A stretch of 9,612 bases of DNA from Clostridia bacterium (GCA_017553815.1 JAFZJT010000175.1:1-9612), one strand, 5' to 3'; shown: positions 1-6,068, counted from the stretch's first letter. Numbers and translations: made by a program. Notes: generated from the letters alone by a model not told the origin.

Positions 1-114
1 CTGTCCGAAGCCTTAAATTTTGGGAGGTGTTTTTTTGACAAGACAATTTTATTATTTTAATGCAAAGCATTTCGCGGGAAAGAACAGTATTTTCAGCTAT
101 TTCCAGCTTTTGCT

Positions 115-675
115 TTACATTAACCATAGCCCTACATTACCAATTGAAACTTGGGTTTTTCCAATCAAGTTTTTCCTGTAAATCGTAACGGTTACTTGGC
201 GATTGGCCGTAACCGTAAACTCAGTTGCTCCACGGATATTAGAAATCTTTAGCCAAGTTTTAGCTGCACCCGATACCGATACAGGAAGCGGAGTCCCCTC
301 CGTGAGAATATAAGGATTCCCTTCTGTTCCTAACGCAGCACGGATTGGTTCTGATGCTACCTCTTTGTTAATAATTTCGATTTGTTTAAGAACAAGATCA
401 TATTCATTGTCTGTCAACACCAACCTGAGGGAAGCTTCATCTTCAACATAAAAGAGTCCCTTTTCATCAGCGACAACATAATTCTCAATGGCCGTGATTG
501 CTTCTTCATTAAAGTCAAAAATACCTTCCACTCGCACATCTTCCATACGCTGAGACCAATACTCTTGATCGTTGAAACCGATTGTTTCCATCGCGCTGCT
601 CTTTTTTGCAGGGTACAAATAGATACCGATACAAAAGACGAGGATCAATGACACTGCTTGCTTGATTTTTCTCAT
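115..675 (-). CDS. Small secreted protein of unknown function
   Basis: I do not recognise this 186-residue protein. The N-terminus is a typical Sec signal peptide: basic start (MRKIKQ), hydrophobic core at about residues 7-21, then a likely signal peptidase I site after Ser-Ser-Ala at 26-28. There is no cysteine at the cleavage point, so it is secreted rather than a lipoprotein. The mature part has an acidic helical stretch (about 35-110), then a segment beginning near Asn120-Pro-Tyr and continuing through alternating beta-type residues to the C-terminus. That tail faintly resembles secreted pre-peptidase-type beta domains, but I would not assign one. The start is supported by an AAAGGA element about 11 bp upstream and a consensus promoter at 773-801. 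The gene is clearly AT-richer than the rest of the window, hinting at separate origin. It is transcribed divergently from the XRE regulator at 876, which may control it. The gene is probably real; its function is unknown. Confidence 0.72.
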   Translation of the reverse strand: MRKIKQAVSLILVFCIGIYLYPAKKSSAMETIGFNDQEYWSQRMEDVRVEGIFDFNEEAITAIENYVVADEKGLFYVEDEASLRLVLTDNEYDLVLKQIEIINKEVASEPIRAALGTEGNPYILTEGTPLPVSVSGAAKTWLKISNIRGATEFTVTANRQVTVTIYRKNLIGKTQVSIGNVGLWLM

Positions 676-772
676 AATTAACTTTTTCCTTTCTTTTAGG
701 GTAATGGTATGACCATCAAGTGTTCTTCCTCACTTTACGGTAGCCCTTGCCACTAACATTTCTCACGGCGCT

Positions 773-801
773 ATTATACATCTTTAGGTTAATAATGTCA
801 A
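773..801 (-). promoter_or_regulatory. Consensus sigma-A promoter for the secreted protein gene
   Basis: Read on the minus strand, TTGACA (796-801) and TATAAT (773-778) are separated by exactly 17 bp. Both hexamers match the vegetative consensus perfectly. The predicted transcript starts near 766 and has an untranslated leader of about 90 nt before the gene starting at 675. A short inverted repeat (ATGGT-ATG-ACCAT, 704-716) lies in that leader. Such a strong promoter is expected to need a repressor, and one copy of the 8-bp repeat at 780-787 sits inside its spacer. Confidence 0.8.
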
Positions 802-808
802 TCTTTAG
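780..808. repeat. 8-bp direct repeat, candidate operator
   Basis: ATCTTTAG occurs at 780-787 and again at 801-808, with start points 21 bp apart, which is two helical turns. The second copy extends to ATCT-TT-AGAT (801-810), a small palindrome. The first copy lies between the -10 and -35 boxes of the minus-strand promoter, and the second touches the upstream edge of its -35 box. A protein bound to both copies on one DNA face would block that promoter. Binding by the neighbouring XRE regulator is inference only. Confidence 0.45.
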
Positions 809-823
809 ATGCTTTAAATTCAT

Positions 824-851
824 TTGCAGATGCATATACTTAACTTATAAT
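824..851 (+). promoter_or_regulatory. Promoter for the small XRE regulator
   Basis: TTGCAG (824-829), a 16-bp spacer and a perfect TATAAT (846-851) form a good sigma-A promoter. Transcription would begin near 858, just ahead of the GGGGG Shine-Dalgarno stretch at 865-869. This placement argues against any start codon upstream of 858 and favours GTG 876. The promoter is back-to-back with the one at 773-801; the two -35 boxes are 22 bp apart. Confidence 0.65.
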
Positions 852-864
852 CAAATTTTGAAGC

Positions 865-869
865 GGGGG
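865..869 (+). promoter_or_regulatory. Ribosome binding site that fixes the GTG start
   Basis: A run of five G residues lies 6 bp before GTG 876. No comparable site precedes the in-frame upstream candidates TTG 747 or ATG 795, both of which are also upstream of the predicted transcription start. Confidence 0.55.
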
Positions 870-875
870 CTTAAA

Positions 876-1202
876 GTGCCTGAACTTGAATTAAGTAAAA
901 TCGGCGTAAGGATACAGCAACGGCGCAAACAGCTCGGATATACCCAAGAGGATATAGCCGAAAAAATGAATGTTTCGGTTCAAATGGTTTCAAACCTCGA
1001 ACGCGGAAACAAGGCTATAAAGATAGAAAACATTGTGCGCCTAAGTCAAATCCTCGGTATAAGCACCGACTATATCCTTCTCGGAGAGCTGAACAAAACC
1101 GAGCTTTCCGCCGTTGCGGACAAGCTTGCCATGCTGCGCCACGAGGACACTCTTCTTATTGAAAAAATGATCGATTACTGCCTCGAAATGCGATCGAAAT
1201 AA
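876..1202 (+). CDS. Small XRE (Cro/C1-type) transcriptional regulator
   Basis: This is a 108-residue DNA-binding protein. Residues about 8-70 form an HTH_3/XRE domain: IGVRIQQRRKQLGYTQEDIA, then the recognition helix around VSVQMVSNLERG, then the closing helices through RLSQILGISTDYIL. The last ~38 residues are a short helical tail, possibly for dimerisation, with no metal-binding, peptidase or membrane segment. The open frame extends upstream to TTG 747, but that extension is poorly protein-like and precedes the promoter, so GTG 876 is preferred. The gene is divergent from the secreted protein at 115-675. The 8-bp repeat between them is a plausible operator for control of that gene and perhaps itself. 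The family assignment is secure; the target is inferred. Confidence 0.88.
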   Translation: MPELELSKIGVRIQQRRKQLGYTQEDIAEKMNVSVQMVSNLERGNKAIKIENIVRLSQILGISTDYILLGELNKTELSAVADKLAMLRHEDTLLIEKMIDYCLEMRSK

Positions 1203-1262
1203 CGCCGTTTGGCTTTTCATTGTAAAGATGCCGAATAAAAAGGCCTAAATTCAAATACCCTA

Positions 1263-1291
1263 AAGCATATCGCCATCCCCACGATATGCTT
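1263..1291 (+). terminator. Hairpin behind the small XRE gene, probable terminator
   Basis: A perfect 10-bp inverted repeat (AAGCATATCG / CGATATGCTT) encloses a 9-nt loop and is followed on the plus strand by the T-rich stretch CTTCTTTATC. It lies 60 bp after the stop of the regulator. On the minus strand the following sequence is less T-rich, though the same hairpin could also stop transcripts arriving from the gene at 1389-2366. Confidence 0.6.
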
Positions 1292-1388
1292 CTTCTTTAT
1301 CAACTGCCCCGCGCACCTTGTGTTCGTCGGGATCATCCGCCTTGCCCTGCACGGGGATATTTCGATAATTTTCTGATTTATCGTTTTA

Positions 1389-2366
1389 TTATTTCTTTAT
1401 AATTTCCAAATAAAACTGCCCGTTTGCGCTCTCGCTCCTGATAAGCTCCGCGCCAAAGGCGCTGAACAGCGCGGCAGCAGTTTCGGCATTTTGGTTCGCA
1501 ATATCGCTTATAACGCCGTATGTCGTTTTTATCCTTTCGCCGCCAAGCTCCAACGCAAGCTCGACAGTAAAGGCTTCGGTATAGGCTTTTTCAATCTCCG
1601 CATCCCAAACGAGCAGCTTCCCGCCCTTTTTCAGCACGCGCAGAGCTTCAGCCGCCGCAATTTTCTGCGACTTCGCGTCCATAAACATCAGGCTGTAGAA
1701 AAAAGTGACATTATCGAAGCTTTCATCCGCAAAATCGAGCTTTCGCGCGTCCATCAAAAGCTTGTTGAAGCCGCCGGGCGCTTCGTCCGGCTCGTCCTGA
1801 CGGTTGTCGATCGCGGTCACGCTTTCGCCGTACAGCCGCCCGATCACGCCCTCTCCCCCGCCGCCGATATCAAGAATGCTGCCCGAAAGGGTTTTTTCAA
1901 GCTTGATAACGGGCGGAAATCTATAAACAAGGCAAACGCTGTTCGGAGCATCCTCATCCACATAGCCCGTATCGACAAAGCCCGCCTTTTCGTAAACGCG
2001 AAGCGCCTCGGCGGCATCCTTTTTAACGCATACCTCCACGCAGCCATATTTGCGCTCGGCTTCAAGCTCCGCAAGGATCAGCTCAAGCGCCTCTGTGCCG
2101 AAGCCCATGCCTTGAAAGCGCGCATCTATCATAAACTGCTGAAGGTCGTAGCAGGCGGGCTCGTCGTCAAGATCCTTCACAAGCGCCGCGCCGATGCATT
2201 CGCCCTCATGCGCGATGCCGATCACCCTCGCCCTGTTTGCGCGGTAAATATAGCCCCGCGCAATTATGCCAAGCGCGCTGTCGAGGAACGCCTTTTGATC
2301 CTCGCGCACGGCAAGCCTTTGGACGGCAAGCCAGTTTTCCTCGGTTATGTCGAATAATTCAATCAT
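1389..2366 (-). CDS. GNAT N-acetyltransferase fused to a SAM-dependent methyltransferase
   Basis: This 325-residue protein carries two enzyme domains. Residues 1-150 form a GNAT domain of the BltD/PaiA-like polyamine-acetyltransferase type, with an N-terminal NW...VREDQKAF pattern, the FMID strand, the acetyl-CoA loop QGMGFG at 85-90 and a terminal YEKAGF block. Residues about 155-325 form a class I methyltransferase: glycine-rich motif I (ILDIGGGGEG, 164-173), an acidic strand end (AID, 185-187), MDARKLDF (205-212) and the post-motif LRVLKKGGKLLVWD (241-255). Start ATG 2366 is chosen because GGAGG lies 5 bp upstream; an in-frame ATG at 2435 has no such site. It ends with two stops in tandem. 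It follows the thyX cluster after about 100 bp. The substrates are unknown; a small amine is plausible for the GNAT half by family analogy only. Confidence 0.88.
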   Translation of the reverse strand: MIELFDITEENWLAVQRLAVREDQKAFLDSALGIIARGYIYRANRARVIGIAHEGECIGAALVKDLDDEPACYDLQQFMIDARFQGMGFGTEALELILAELEAERKYGCVEVCVKKDAAEALRVYEKAGFVDTGYVDEDAPNSVCLVYRFPPVIKLEKTLSGSILDIGGGGEGVIGRLYGESVTAIDNRQDEPDEAPGGFNKLLMDARKLDFADESFDNVTFFYSLMFMDAKSQKIAAAEALRVLKKGGKLLVWDAEIEKAYTEAFTVELALELGGERIKTTYGVISDIANQNAETAAALFSAFGAELIRSESANGQFYLEIIKK

Positions 2367-2371
2367 TTTGC

Positions 2372-2376
2372 CCTCC
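2372..2376 (-). promoter_or_regulatory. Ribosome binding site choosing the start at 2366
   Basis: GGAGG on the minus strand lies 5 bp before ATG 2366. This is the strongest start signal for the fusion gene and rules out the 23-residue longer reading from 2435. Confidence 0.75.
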
Positions 2377-2469
2377 GTTGAAGTGCCTTGAACCGCGCCG
2401 CCTTCTGCACCTAACCGCAGCTCATAGAACTGCAAAAGCCAATACGGAAAAACCCTGCCCGAATCGTAT

Positions 2470-3054
2470 TTACTTTTCCTTAAACAGCGTTGCCATACCG
2501 AAGGCGTCCGCTTCGTCGCGTATCTCGATATCCAGCCGCTCCCAGTCGTTCACGCCCTCGGGCAGCGCGATTTGGATGAGATACGCGCCCATCGTCCGAT
2601 CGACCGCGAATTCGCGGACCCTGTTCGTTTCAAGAACGGAGACCTCGCCGCCGTTCACAAAGGCGCGGATGCCCGTTATCTCGGGGCAGATATCCGTTTC
2701 CCCGGCAAGCGCTTTTTTAAGGCTCATCGGGCGAAAATAGACCATCAGCGCGGGGTGACCGCCCATCACGCGGAAAACGTTCAAGGCATACACCTCGAGC
2801 GTGTCGAAACGCGCGTCGATCGTCCTATCCTCGGTGAGCGCGATATTCTCGCACCAAAACTCAAGGTATTTCTCGCCGTAATCCTTTACTGCCACAAGAT
2901 ACTTGTATTCCCCTTCGGGCAGATCGAAGGAGTAAAAGCCCTTTTCATCGCTCAAGCCTTGATGAAGCGGCTCGAAGCGTTCGCTCAAAATATAGACGTT
3001 CGCGCCCGCGATGGGGCTGCCGTCCTTATCCATTGTGTGACCCGAAAGAAGCAT
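2470..3054 (-). CDS. Carboxypeptidase-regulatory-like beta-domain protein, cytoplasmic
   Basis: This is a 194-residue protein. Residues about 3-60 match the carboxypeptidase regulatory-like (CarboxypepD_reg, transthyretin-like) fold: DGSPIAGANVYIL, then SDEKGFYSFDLPEGEY. That pattern is known from beta-sandwich domains often attached to exported proteins. The remaining ~130 residues are mixed beta/alpha with no domain I recognise. No signal peptide, lipobox or membrane helix is visible, so it appears cytoplasmic, which is unusual for this fold. Start ATG 3054 has GGAGG 5 bp upstream; the longer frame to 3162 is rejected because it runs into thyX. It begins 20 bp after the thyX stop, so the two are almost certainly co-transcribed. 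No function can be assigned from sequence. Confidence 0.8.
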   Translation of the reverse strand: MLLSGHTMDKDGSPIAGANVYILSERFEPLHQGLSDEKGFYSFDLPEGEYKYLVAVKDYGEKYLEFWCENIALTEDRTIDARFDTLEVYALNVFRVMGGHPALMVYFRPMSLKKALAGETDICPEITGIRAFVNGGEVSVLETNRVREFAVDRTMGAYLIQIALPEGVNDWERLDIEIRDEADAFGMATLFKEK

Positions 3055-3074
3055 TTTGTCCTCCAATTTTTCTA

Positions 3075-3680
3075 TTAAAACAGCTCGGGCAGCAGCTCGC
3101 GGAATGCCTCTTGGAGCGGCACGGCGATCTCCCGCATCGCGGGATGCGCGGCCTTGGCGCACCTAAGCGCGAAGAAATGCCGCCATTCGCGCAGGTTCAT
3201 CGTGCAGATAAACTCGGTTTTAAGGCTGTTCGGCAGCACGCTGCGCGCGTCCTCGGGCTTCGCGCCGTTTGCAAGCATATCCATATACGCATTCTCGGCG
3301 CTCTCCATCTCGCGCTTCCAAATCTCAAAGAGCTTTTCATTATCCGCGAAATGCGGGCGGATGAACGCGATGCCGCCGCCGAACTTTTCCGAATTATAAT
3401 TGCAATATCTGGTGCTTTCCTGCGAATAGCTCGCAATGCGGTGGCGCACCCATTCATGCGAAACGCCGCGGTCGCAGATCACGCGAACGCTGATACTTAT
3501 ATGCTCTATCGGGCTTTCGTGCCCGCGCTCGATAAGAAATTTCACAAAGCGCGAAGCGGATTCCTCGGTAATCTTATCCTCAGATTTGTAGCAGACCCTG
3601 CCGCAGAGCTCGAGGTGGCGGAGCACCTGCTCCCGATCGGGCGCACTCAGTATTTCAAAAGAGGGCTCAACTATCCTCAT
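3075..3680 (-). CDS. thyX: FAD-dependent thymidylate synthase ThyX
   Basis: ThyX converts dUMP to dTMP in the cytoplasm using methylene-tetrahydrofolate as carbon donor and reduced FAD as reductant; it is unrelated to ThyA. The 201-residue protein has the family signature RHRIASYSQESTRY, with RHR at 79-81 and the conserved serine of the signature at 89. It also has the upstream HESPIEH block (54-60) and the C-terminal LREWRHFFALRC segment followed by the AxHPAMRE nucleotide-binding region. The length is normal for the family, which forms homotetramers. The start is preceded by AAGGAAATAAGGAAAA. It lies 30 bp after the dCMP deaminase that supplies its dUMP substrate. No thyA is seen in the window. 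Confidence 0.96.
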   Translation of the reverse strand: MRIVEPSFEILSAPDREQVLRHLELCGRVCYKSEDKITEESASRFVKFLIERGHESPIEHISISVRVICDRGVSHEWVRHRIASYSQESTRYCNYNSEKFGGGIAFIRPHFADNEKLFEIWKREMESAENAYMDMLANGAKPEDARSVLPNSLKTEFICTMNLREWRHFFALRCAKAAHPAMREIAVPLQEAFRELLPELF

Positions 3681-3710
3681 TTTTCCTTATTTCCTTTGCG
3701 ATTTTTAGCG

Positions 3711-4148
3711 TTAAGCCTTGCGGCGCTTGATGCCGCCGTCCGCGGATTTGGAAACTATCTCCGCGATGCCCGCGTTCTTTATCATCCTCGAACAGATGAC
3801 ACAGGGCGCGGGTTCGGCAAGCTCGCCGTTCTGGTCGAAGCCCGCAAGATAGATCGTTCCGTCCAGCATCAGGCTGCGCGGAGCGGAGATAATAGCGTTC
3901 TGCTCGGCGTGGACGGCAACGCATTTTTCGTACTGCTCGCCATGCGGGATGCCGTTCGCCTCGCGCCAGCACTCGCCCGTGTCGCAGCAATTCGGCTCGC
4001 CCCTCGCCGCGCCGTTGTAGCCCGTGGAGATTATCTCGTCGTTCTTGATGATGACCGCGCCGTACTGCCTGCGGAGGCAGGTGGAGCGCTTCGCCACGCT
4101 CGCCGCGATGGAAAGATAGTATTCGTCCTTGCTGATGCGATTTCCCAT
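3711..4148 (-). CDS. comEB: dCMP deaminase (ComEB family)
   Basis: This enzyme deaminates dCMP to dUMP, feeding thymidylate synthesis. The 145-residue protein is a zinc-dependent cytidine/deoxycytidylate deaminase. His80-Ala-Glu82 provides a zinc ligand and the proton-shuttling glutamate, and Cys116/Cys119 in PCVIC supply the other ligands. The family-specific RSTCLRRQYGAVI and STGYNG segments (21-33 and 41-46) and a Cys-rich insert (54-60) separate it from riboflavin and tRNA deaminases. ATG 4148 is chosen because AGGAG lies 6 bp upstream; the longer frame to 4235 starts inside the promoter. It is the first gene of the cluster and is directly followed by thyX. The name comEB reflects the Bacillus family member; a role in competence is not implied. 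Confidence 0.94.
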   Translation of the reverse strand: MGNRISKDEYYLSIAASVAKRSTCLRRQYGAVIIKNDEIISTGYNGAARGEPNCCDTGECWREANGIPHGEQYEKCVAVHAEQNAIISAPRSLMLDGTIYLAGFDQNGELAEPAPCVICSRMIKNAGIAEIVSKSADGGIKRRKA

Positions 4149-4206
4149 AGTTTTCTCCTGTTTTGCCGTGGATTTGCCCAAAGGTAAGAGCGCGGCATAT
4201 GGTATG

Positions 4207-4235
4207 ATTTTATCATTTTTGCGGTGAATTTTCAA
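4207..4235 (-). promoter_or_regulatory. Promoter of the dCMP deaminase-thyX cluster
   Basis: On the minus strand, TTGAAA (4230-4235), a 17-bp spacer and TAAAAT (4207-4212) form a near-consensus sigma-A promoter with an extended -10 (TGA just before the hexamer). Transcription would begin near 4200, giving a leader of about 50 nt before ATG 4148. No attenuator or riboswitch-like structure is evident in that leader. Confidence 0.72.
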
Positions 4236-4284
4236 TCATCTGAGGAAAGTTTAGCATAACTAAGCCGCCCTTTGCCGCTTTTCC

Positions 4285-4322
4285 GCGTTTTTTATGAAAC
4301 GCAATCTGCGCGTGCGCGATTG
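4285..4322. repeat. Two adjoining inverted repeats between divergent promoters
   Basis: GCGTTT-tttatg-AAACGC (4285-4302) abuts CAATC-t-GCGC-gt-GCGC-GATTG (4302-4322), the second having one unpaired T. They lie between the two divergent promoters, upstream of the -35 box at 4337. The placement suits an operator for the membrane XRE regulator or a roadblock between the promoters. No experimental support is available. Confidence 0.4.
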
Positions 4323-4336
4323 TAAAGCAAATTTGA

Positions 4337-4365
4337 TTGACTGAAGCGGCGCAAAATGGTATGCT
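4337..4365 (+). promoter_or_regulatory. Promoter of the membrane XRE regulator gene
   Basis: TTGACT (4337-4342), a 17-bp spacer and TATGCT (4360-4365), preceded by an extended -10 TGG at 4357-4359, form a good sigma-A promoter. The transcript would start near 4372, about 40 nt before ATG 4413. That start has a strong AGAGGTGA ribosome binding site. Confidence 0.68.
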
Positions 4366-4412
4366 TTTACTTGTAAACCAACACCCCATAAATTTGAAAG
4401 AGGTGAAAGCTT

Positions 4413-5498
4413 ATGCTATTCAATGAAATGCTCCTGAAGCGGCGGAAGGAATTGAGCTTGACGCAGGATGAGCTTGCCGAGAAGCTCGCCGTCAGCCGTC
4501 AATCCGTAAGCCGATGGGAAAACGGCGAATGTATGCCCGACGCCGAAAAGCTTATTCGGCTTTCAGAGATTTTGGAAATCAGTCTTGACGAGCTCACGGG
4601 ACGCGAGGTCAGGATGGAGCCCATAGTATTGGAAGCGCCCAAGATACCGAAAGCGAAGAGGCCGTCCCCCCTTTGGATTGTCACCGCTGCGGCGGTCTGC
4701 CTGCTTATCGGAGCGGCGGGGTTTTTTATCGGCAGATACGCGGAGAAGCATTTGAGCGGCGGCTCTCAAGCCGGCAGAATGGCCGTGGCGCTGACGGTTG
4801 AGGACTTGGAGGTGGACTGCACTAATGCGGCAAACAACGAATACTCCCTGTTATTCATTTCCAATGCGGTCGATAACGGCGTGATCAGCTTTTATCCCAA
4901 GGGAAGCTCCACCGCGTCCGTATCCGTTCAGACGCTTTCCTGCGGCAACGGTCTTTATACCGCAGGTGTTTCTCTTGAACCAAATTCGAAGTATGAAAAA
5001 GCCGTATATACCGCCGACACCGGGAACGGCGAGCAGAGCTTTGAACTTATGACGCATATCATCACTTACGATAGCGACGGAATCTCATACAACGATCATT
5101 CAAAGATCAGCTACAGGAAAATTGCGGACGCTTCTTATCGCGGGAACATTCCCGATGATGGTATCGTTATCGGCTTCGATGATCACGAGGCCAATATATG
5201 TATCTCCCAGCCTCTTGAAACGATCTCGTATTCGGATGAGGACTTCATAGTTCCGTTCGATCGCGAAAAAATGTTCAACGCGGTGCTTGCTCATGTTCTC
5301 AAAACCTATACGGAGCTTAGCGAAGAAGCCTCTTTGAAGCTTGCCAAACAGATAACGGACGGCTTTGAAAGGGCGGATAAAGCAAGGCACGAAAACGGGG
5401 TGGAAGGTGTGGACTATGAGCTGACCGAGAACGGCGGCCGAATCTATGAAATCGGAAGGGTCGTTGACGGCGAATTTGTGCCACCCGGTAACGGTTGA
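4413..5498 (+). CDS. Membrane-anchored XRE regulator with extracytoplasmic domain
   Basis: This 361-residue protein appears to be a one-component regulator. Residues about 5-62 form an XRE helix-turn-helix: ELSLTQDELAEKLAVSRQSV, then SRWENGECMPDAEKL, a motif typical of Firmicutes XRE proteins. A Pro/Lys-rich linker (70-85) leads to one transmembrane helix at about 87-107, with lysines on the N-terminal side, placing the HTH inside and residues 110-361 outside. The outer part is largely beta-rich and ends in a helical segment around 280-330; I recognise no domain in it. Start ATG 4413 has AGAGGTGA 7 bp upstream. It is divergent from the dCMP deaminase cluster and convergent with a lipoprotein gene. 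Sensing of an external or envelope signal is inferred from topology. The target genes are unknown. Confidence 0.88.
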   Translation: MLFNEMLLKRRKELSLTQDELAEKLAVSRQSVSRWENGECMPDAEKLIRLSEILEISLDELTGREVRMEPIVLEAPKIPKAKRPSPLWIVTAAAVCLLIGAAGFFIGRYAEKHLSGGSQAGRMAVALTVEDLEVDCTNAANNEYSLLFISNAVDNGVISFYPKGSSTASVSVQTLSCGNGLYTAGVSLEPNSKYEKAVYTADTGNGEQSFELMTHIITYDSDGISYNDHSKISYRKIADASYRGNIPDDGIVIGFDDHEANICISQPLETISYSDEDFIVPFDREKMFNAVLAHVLKTYTELSEEASLKLAKQITDGFERADKARHENGVEGVDYELTENGGRIYEIGRVVDGEFVPPGNG

Positions 5499-5553
5499 AC
5501 AATCGGCGAATAATCATGATAAAACTCATGTAAATCCTGAAAAAACCATACAA

Positions 5554-5588
5554 AAAAGAGCTGCTCCCATCATCGGAACAGCTCTTTT
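5554..5588. terminator. Bidirectional rho-independent terminator
   Basis: A 10-bp perfect stem (AAAAGAGCTG / CAGCTCTTTT) closes a 15-nt loop in which TCC and GGA can pair further. It has an A run on the left and TTTT on the right, so it works in both directions. It sits between the convergent genes ending at 5498 and 5603 and serves both. Confidence 0.92.
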
Positions 5589-5602
5589 CGTTTCGTTATT
5601 AT

Positions 5603-6055
5603 TCACCGCACCTTCAGCGCGCCGCACTCAAGTCCTATCTCGCGAAGCTTCGCATCAAGCGCGCCCGTTTCGGGGGTGTAGTAATAGCCGCCTTTTTCAA
5701 GCTTATGCAGGCTTATGCGGTACTCCACGCCGTTCGGAGCATCGGTTATCACTCGAAGCGTGCCGTTGCCGCCCGCGCCAAGCTCACTGCTCCTTACCCT
5801 GCGAACGTAGGTATTGCCGAGCAGGATATCCATAACTTCCTTGACGGTGGCCTCTTCGGTTATCTCGAATTCGCCCGTAAGGTCGTCATTAAAATTCACA
5901 ACGAGCTTCGACGCTTCGGCGGGGATATCGCGCAGGTTTTTAAAGCCGTCAAAATCGCAGATATTAAGCTTCTCCGGCGGCTTGCAGGCGATGAGGGATA
6001 CTGCCGCAAGCAGGGCGAGCAGAATGGCGAGCGCCCTTGCAGGGATGTTCTTCAT
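5603..6055 (-). CDS. Small lipoprotein of unknown function
   Basis: This 150-residue protein has a lipoprotein signal peptide: MKNIPAR, a hydrophobic core at 8-20, and lipobox Leu-Ile-Ala-Cys at 21-24. Cys24 would be lipidated and would anchor the mature protein to the outer face of the membrane. The mature part (about 127 residues) shows alternating short beta segments and one helix near 65-80 (EEATVKEVMDIL). I recognise no family. ATG 6055 is preferred over ATG 6061, because the AAAGGAG ribosome binding site touches the latter and is 6 bp from the former. The gene is convergent with the membrane XRE regulator and shares its terminator. It lies 177 bp after the phosphorylase gene on the same strand. 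No clear promoter of its own was identified. Confidence 0.83.
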   Translation of the reverse strand: MKNIPARALAILLALLAAVSLIACKPPEKLNICDFDGFKNLRDIPAEASKLVVNFNDDLTGEFEITEEATVKEVMDILLGNTYVRRVRSSELGAGGNGTLRVITDAPNGVEYRISLHKLEKGGYYYTPETGALDAKLREIGLECGALKVR

Positions 6056-6061
6056 TTGCAT

Positions 6062-6068
6062 CTCCTTT
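6062..6068 (-). promoter_or_regulatory. Ribosome binding site deciding the lipoprotein start
   Basis: AAAGGAG on the minus strand directly touches ATG 6061, leaving no spacing, and is 6 bp from ATG 6055. The second ATG is therefore the likely initiator, shortening the protein by two residues. Confidence 0.7.

Noticed and set aside
747..875. N-terminal extension of the small XRE regulator from TTG 747 or ATG 795
   Set aside because: It contains the gene's own promoter (824-851), lacks a ribosome binding site and does not resemble an XRE N-terminus.
1363..1383. CGATAA...TTATCG hairpin followed by a T-rich stretch on the plus strand
   Set aside because: The stem is only six mostly A-T pairs; the hairpin at 1263-1291 is a far better terminator for the plus-strand gene.
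1491..2357. Plus-strand open frame (288 codons) opposite the acetyltransferase/methyltransferase
   Set aside because: The opposite strand has clear GNAT and methyltransferase motifs and a strong ribosome binding site; the plus frame has neither recognisable motifs nor a start signal.
2417..2433. Inverted repeat GCAGCTC-ata-GAACTGC ahead of the fusion gene
   Set aside because: It has a 7-bp stem with one wobble and no T run, so it is neither a terminator nor a clear operator.
3033..4187. Long plus-strand open frame (384 codons) opposite thyX and dCMP deaminase
   Set aside because: It is antisense to two genes with complete catalytic motifs, has no convincing ribosome binding site, and is explained by GC-biased codon use leaving the opposite frame open.
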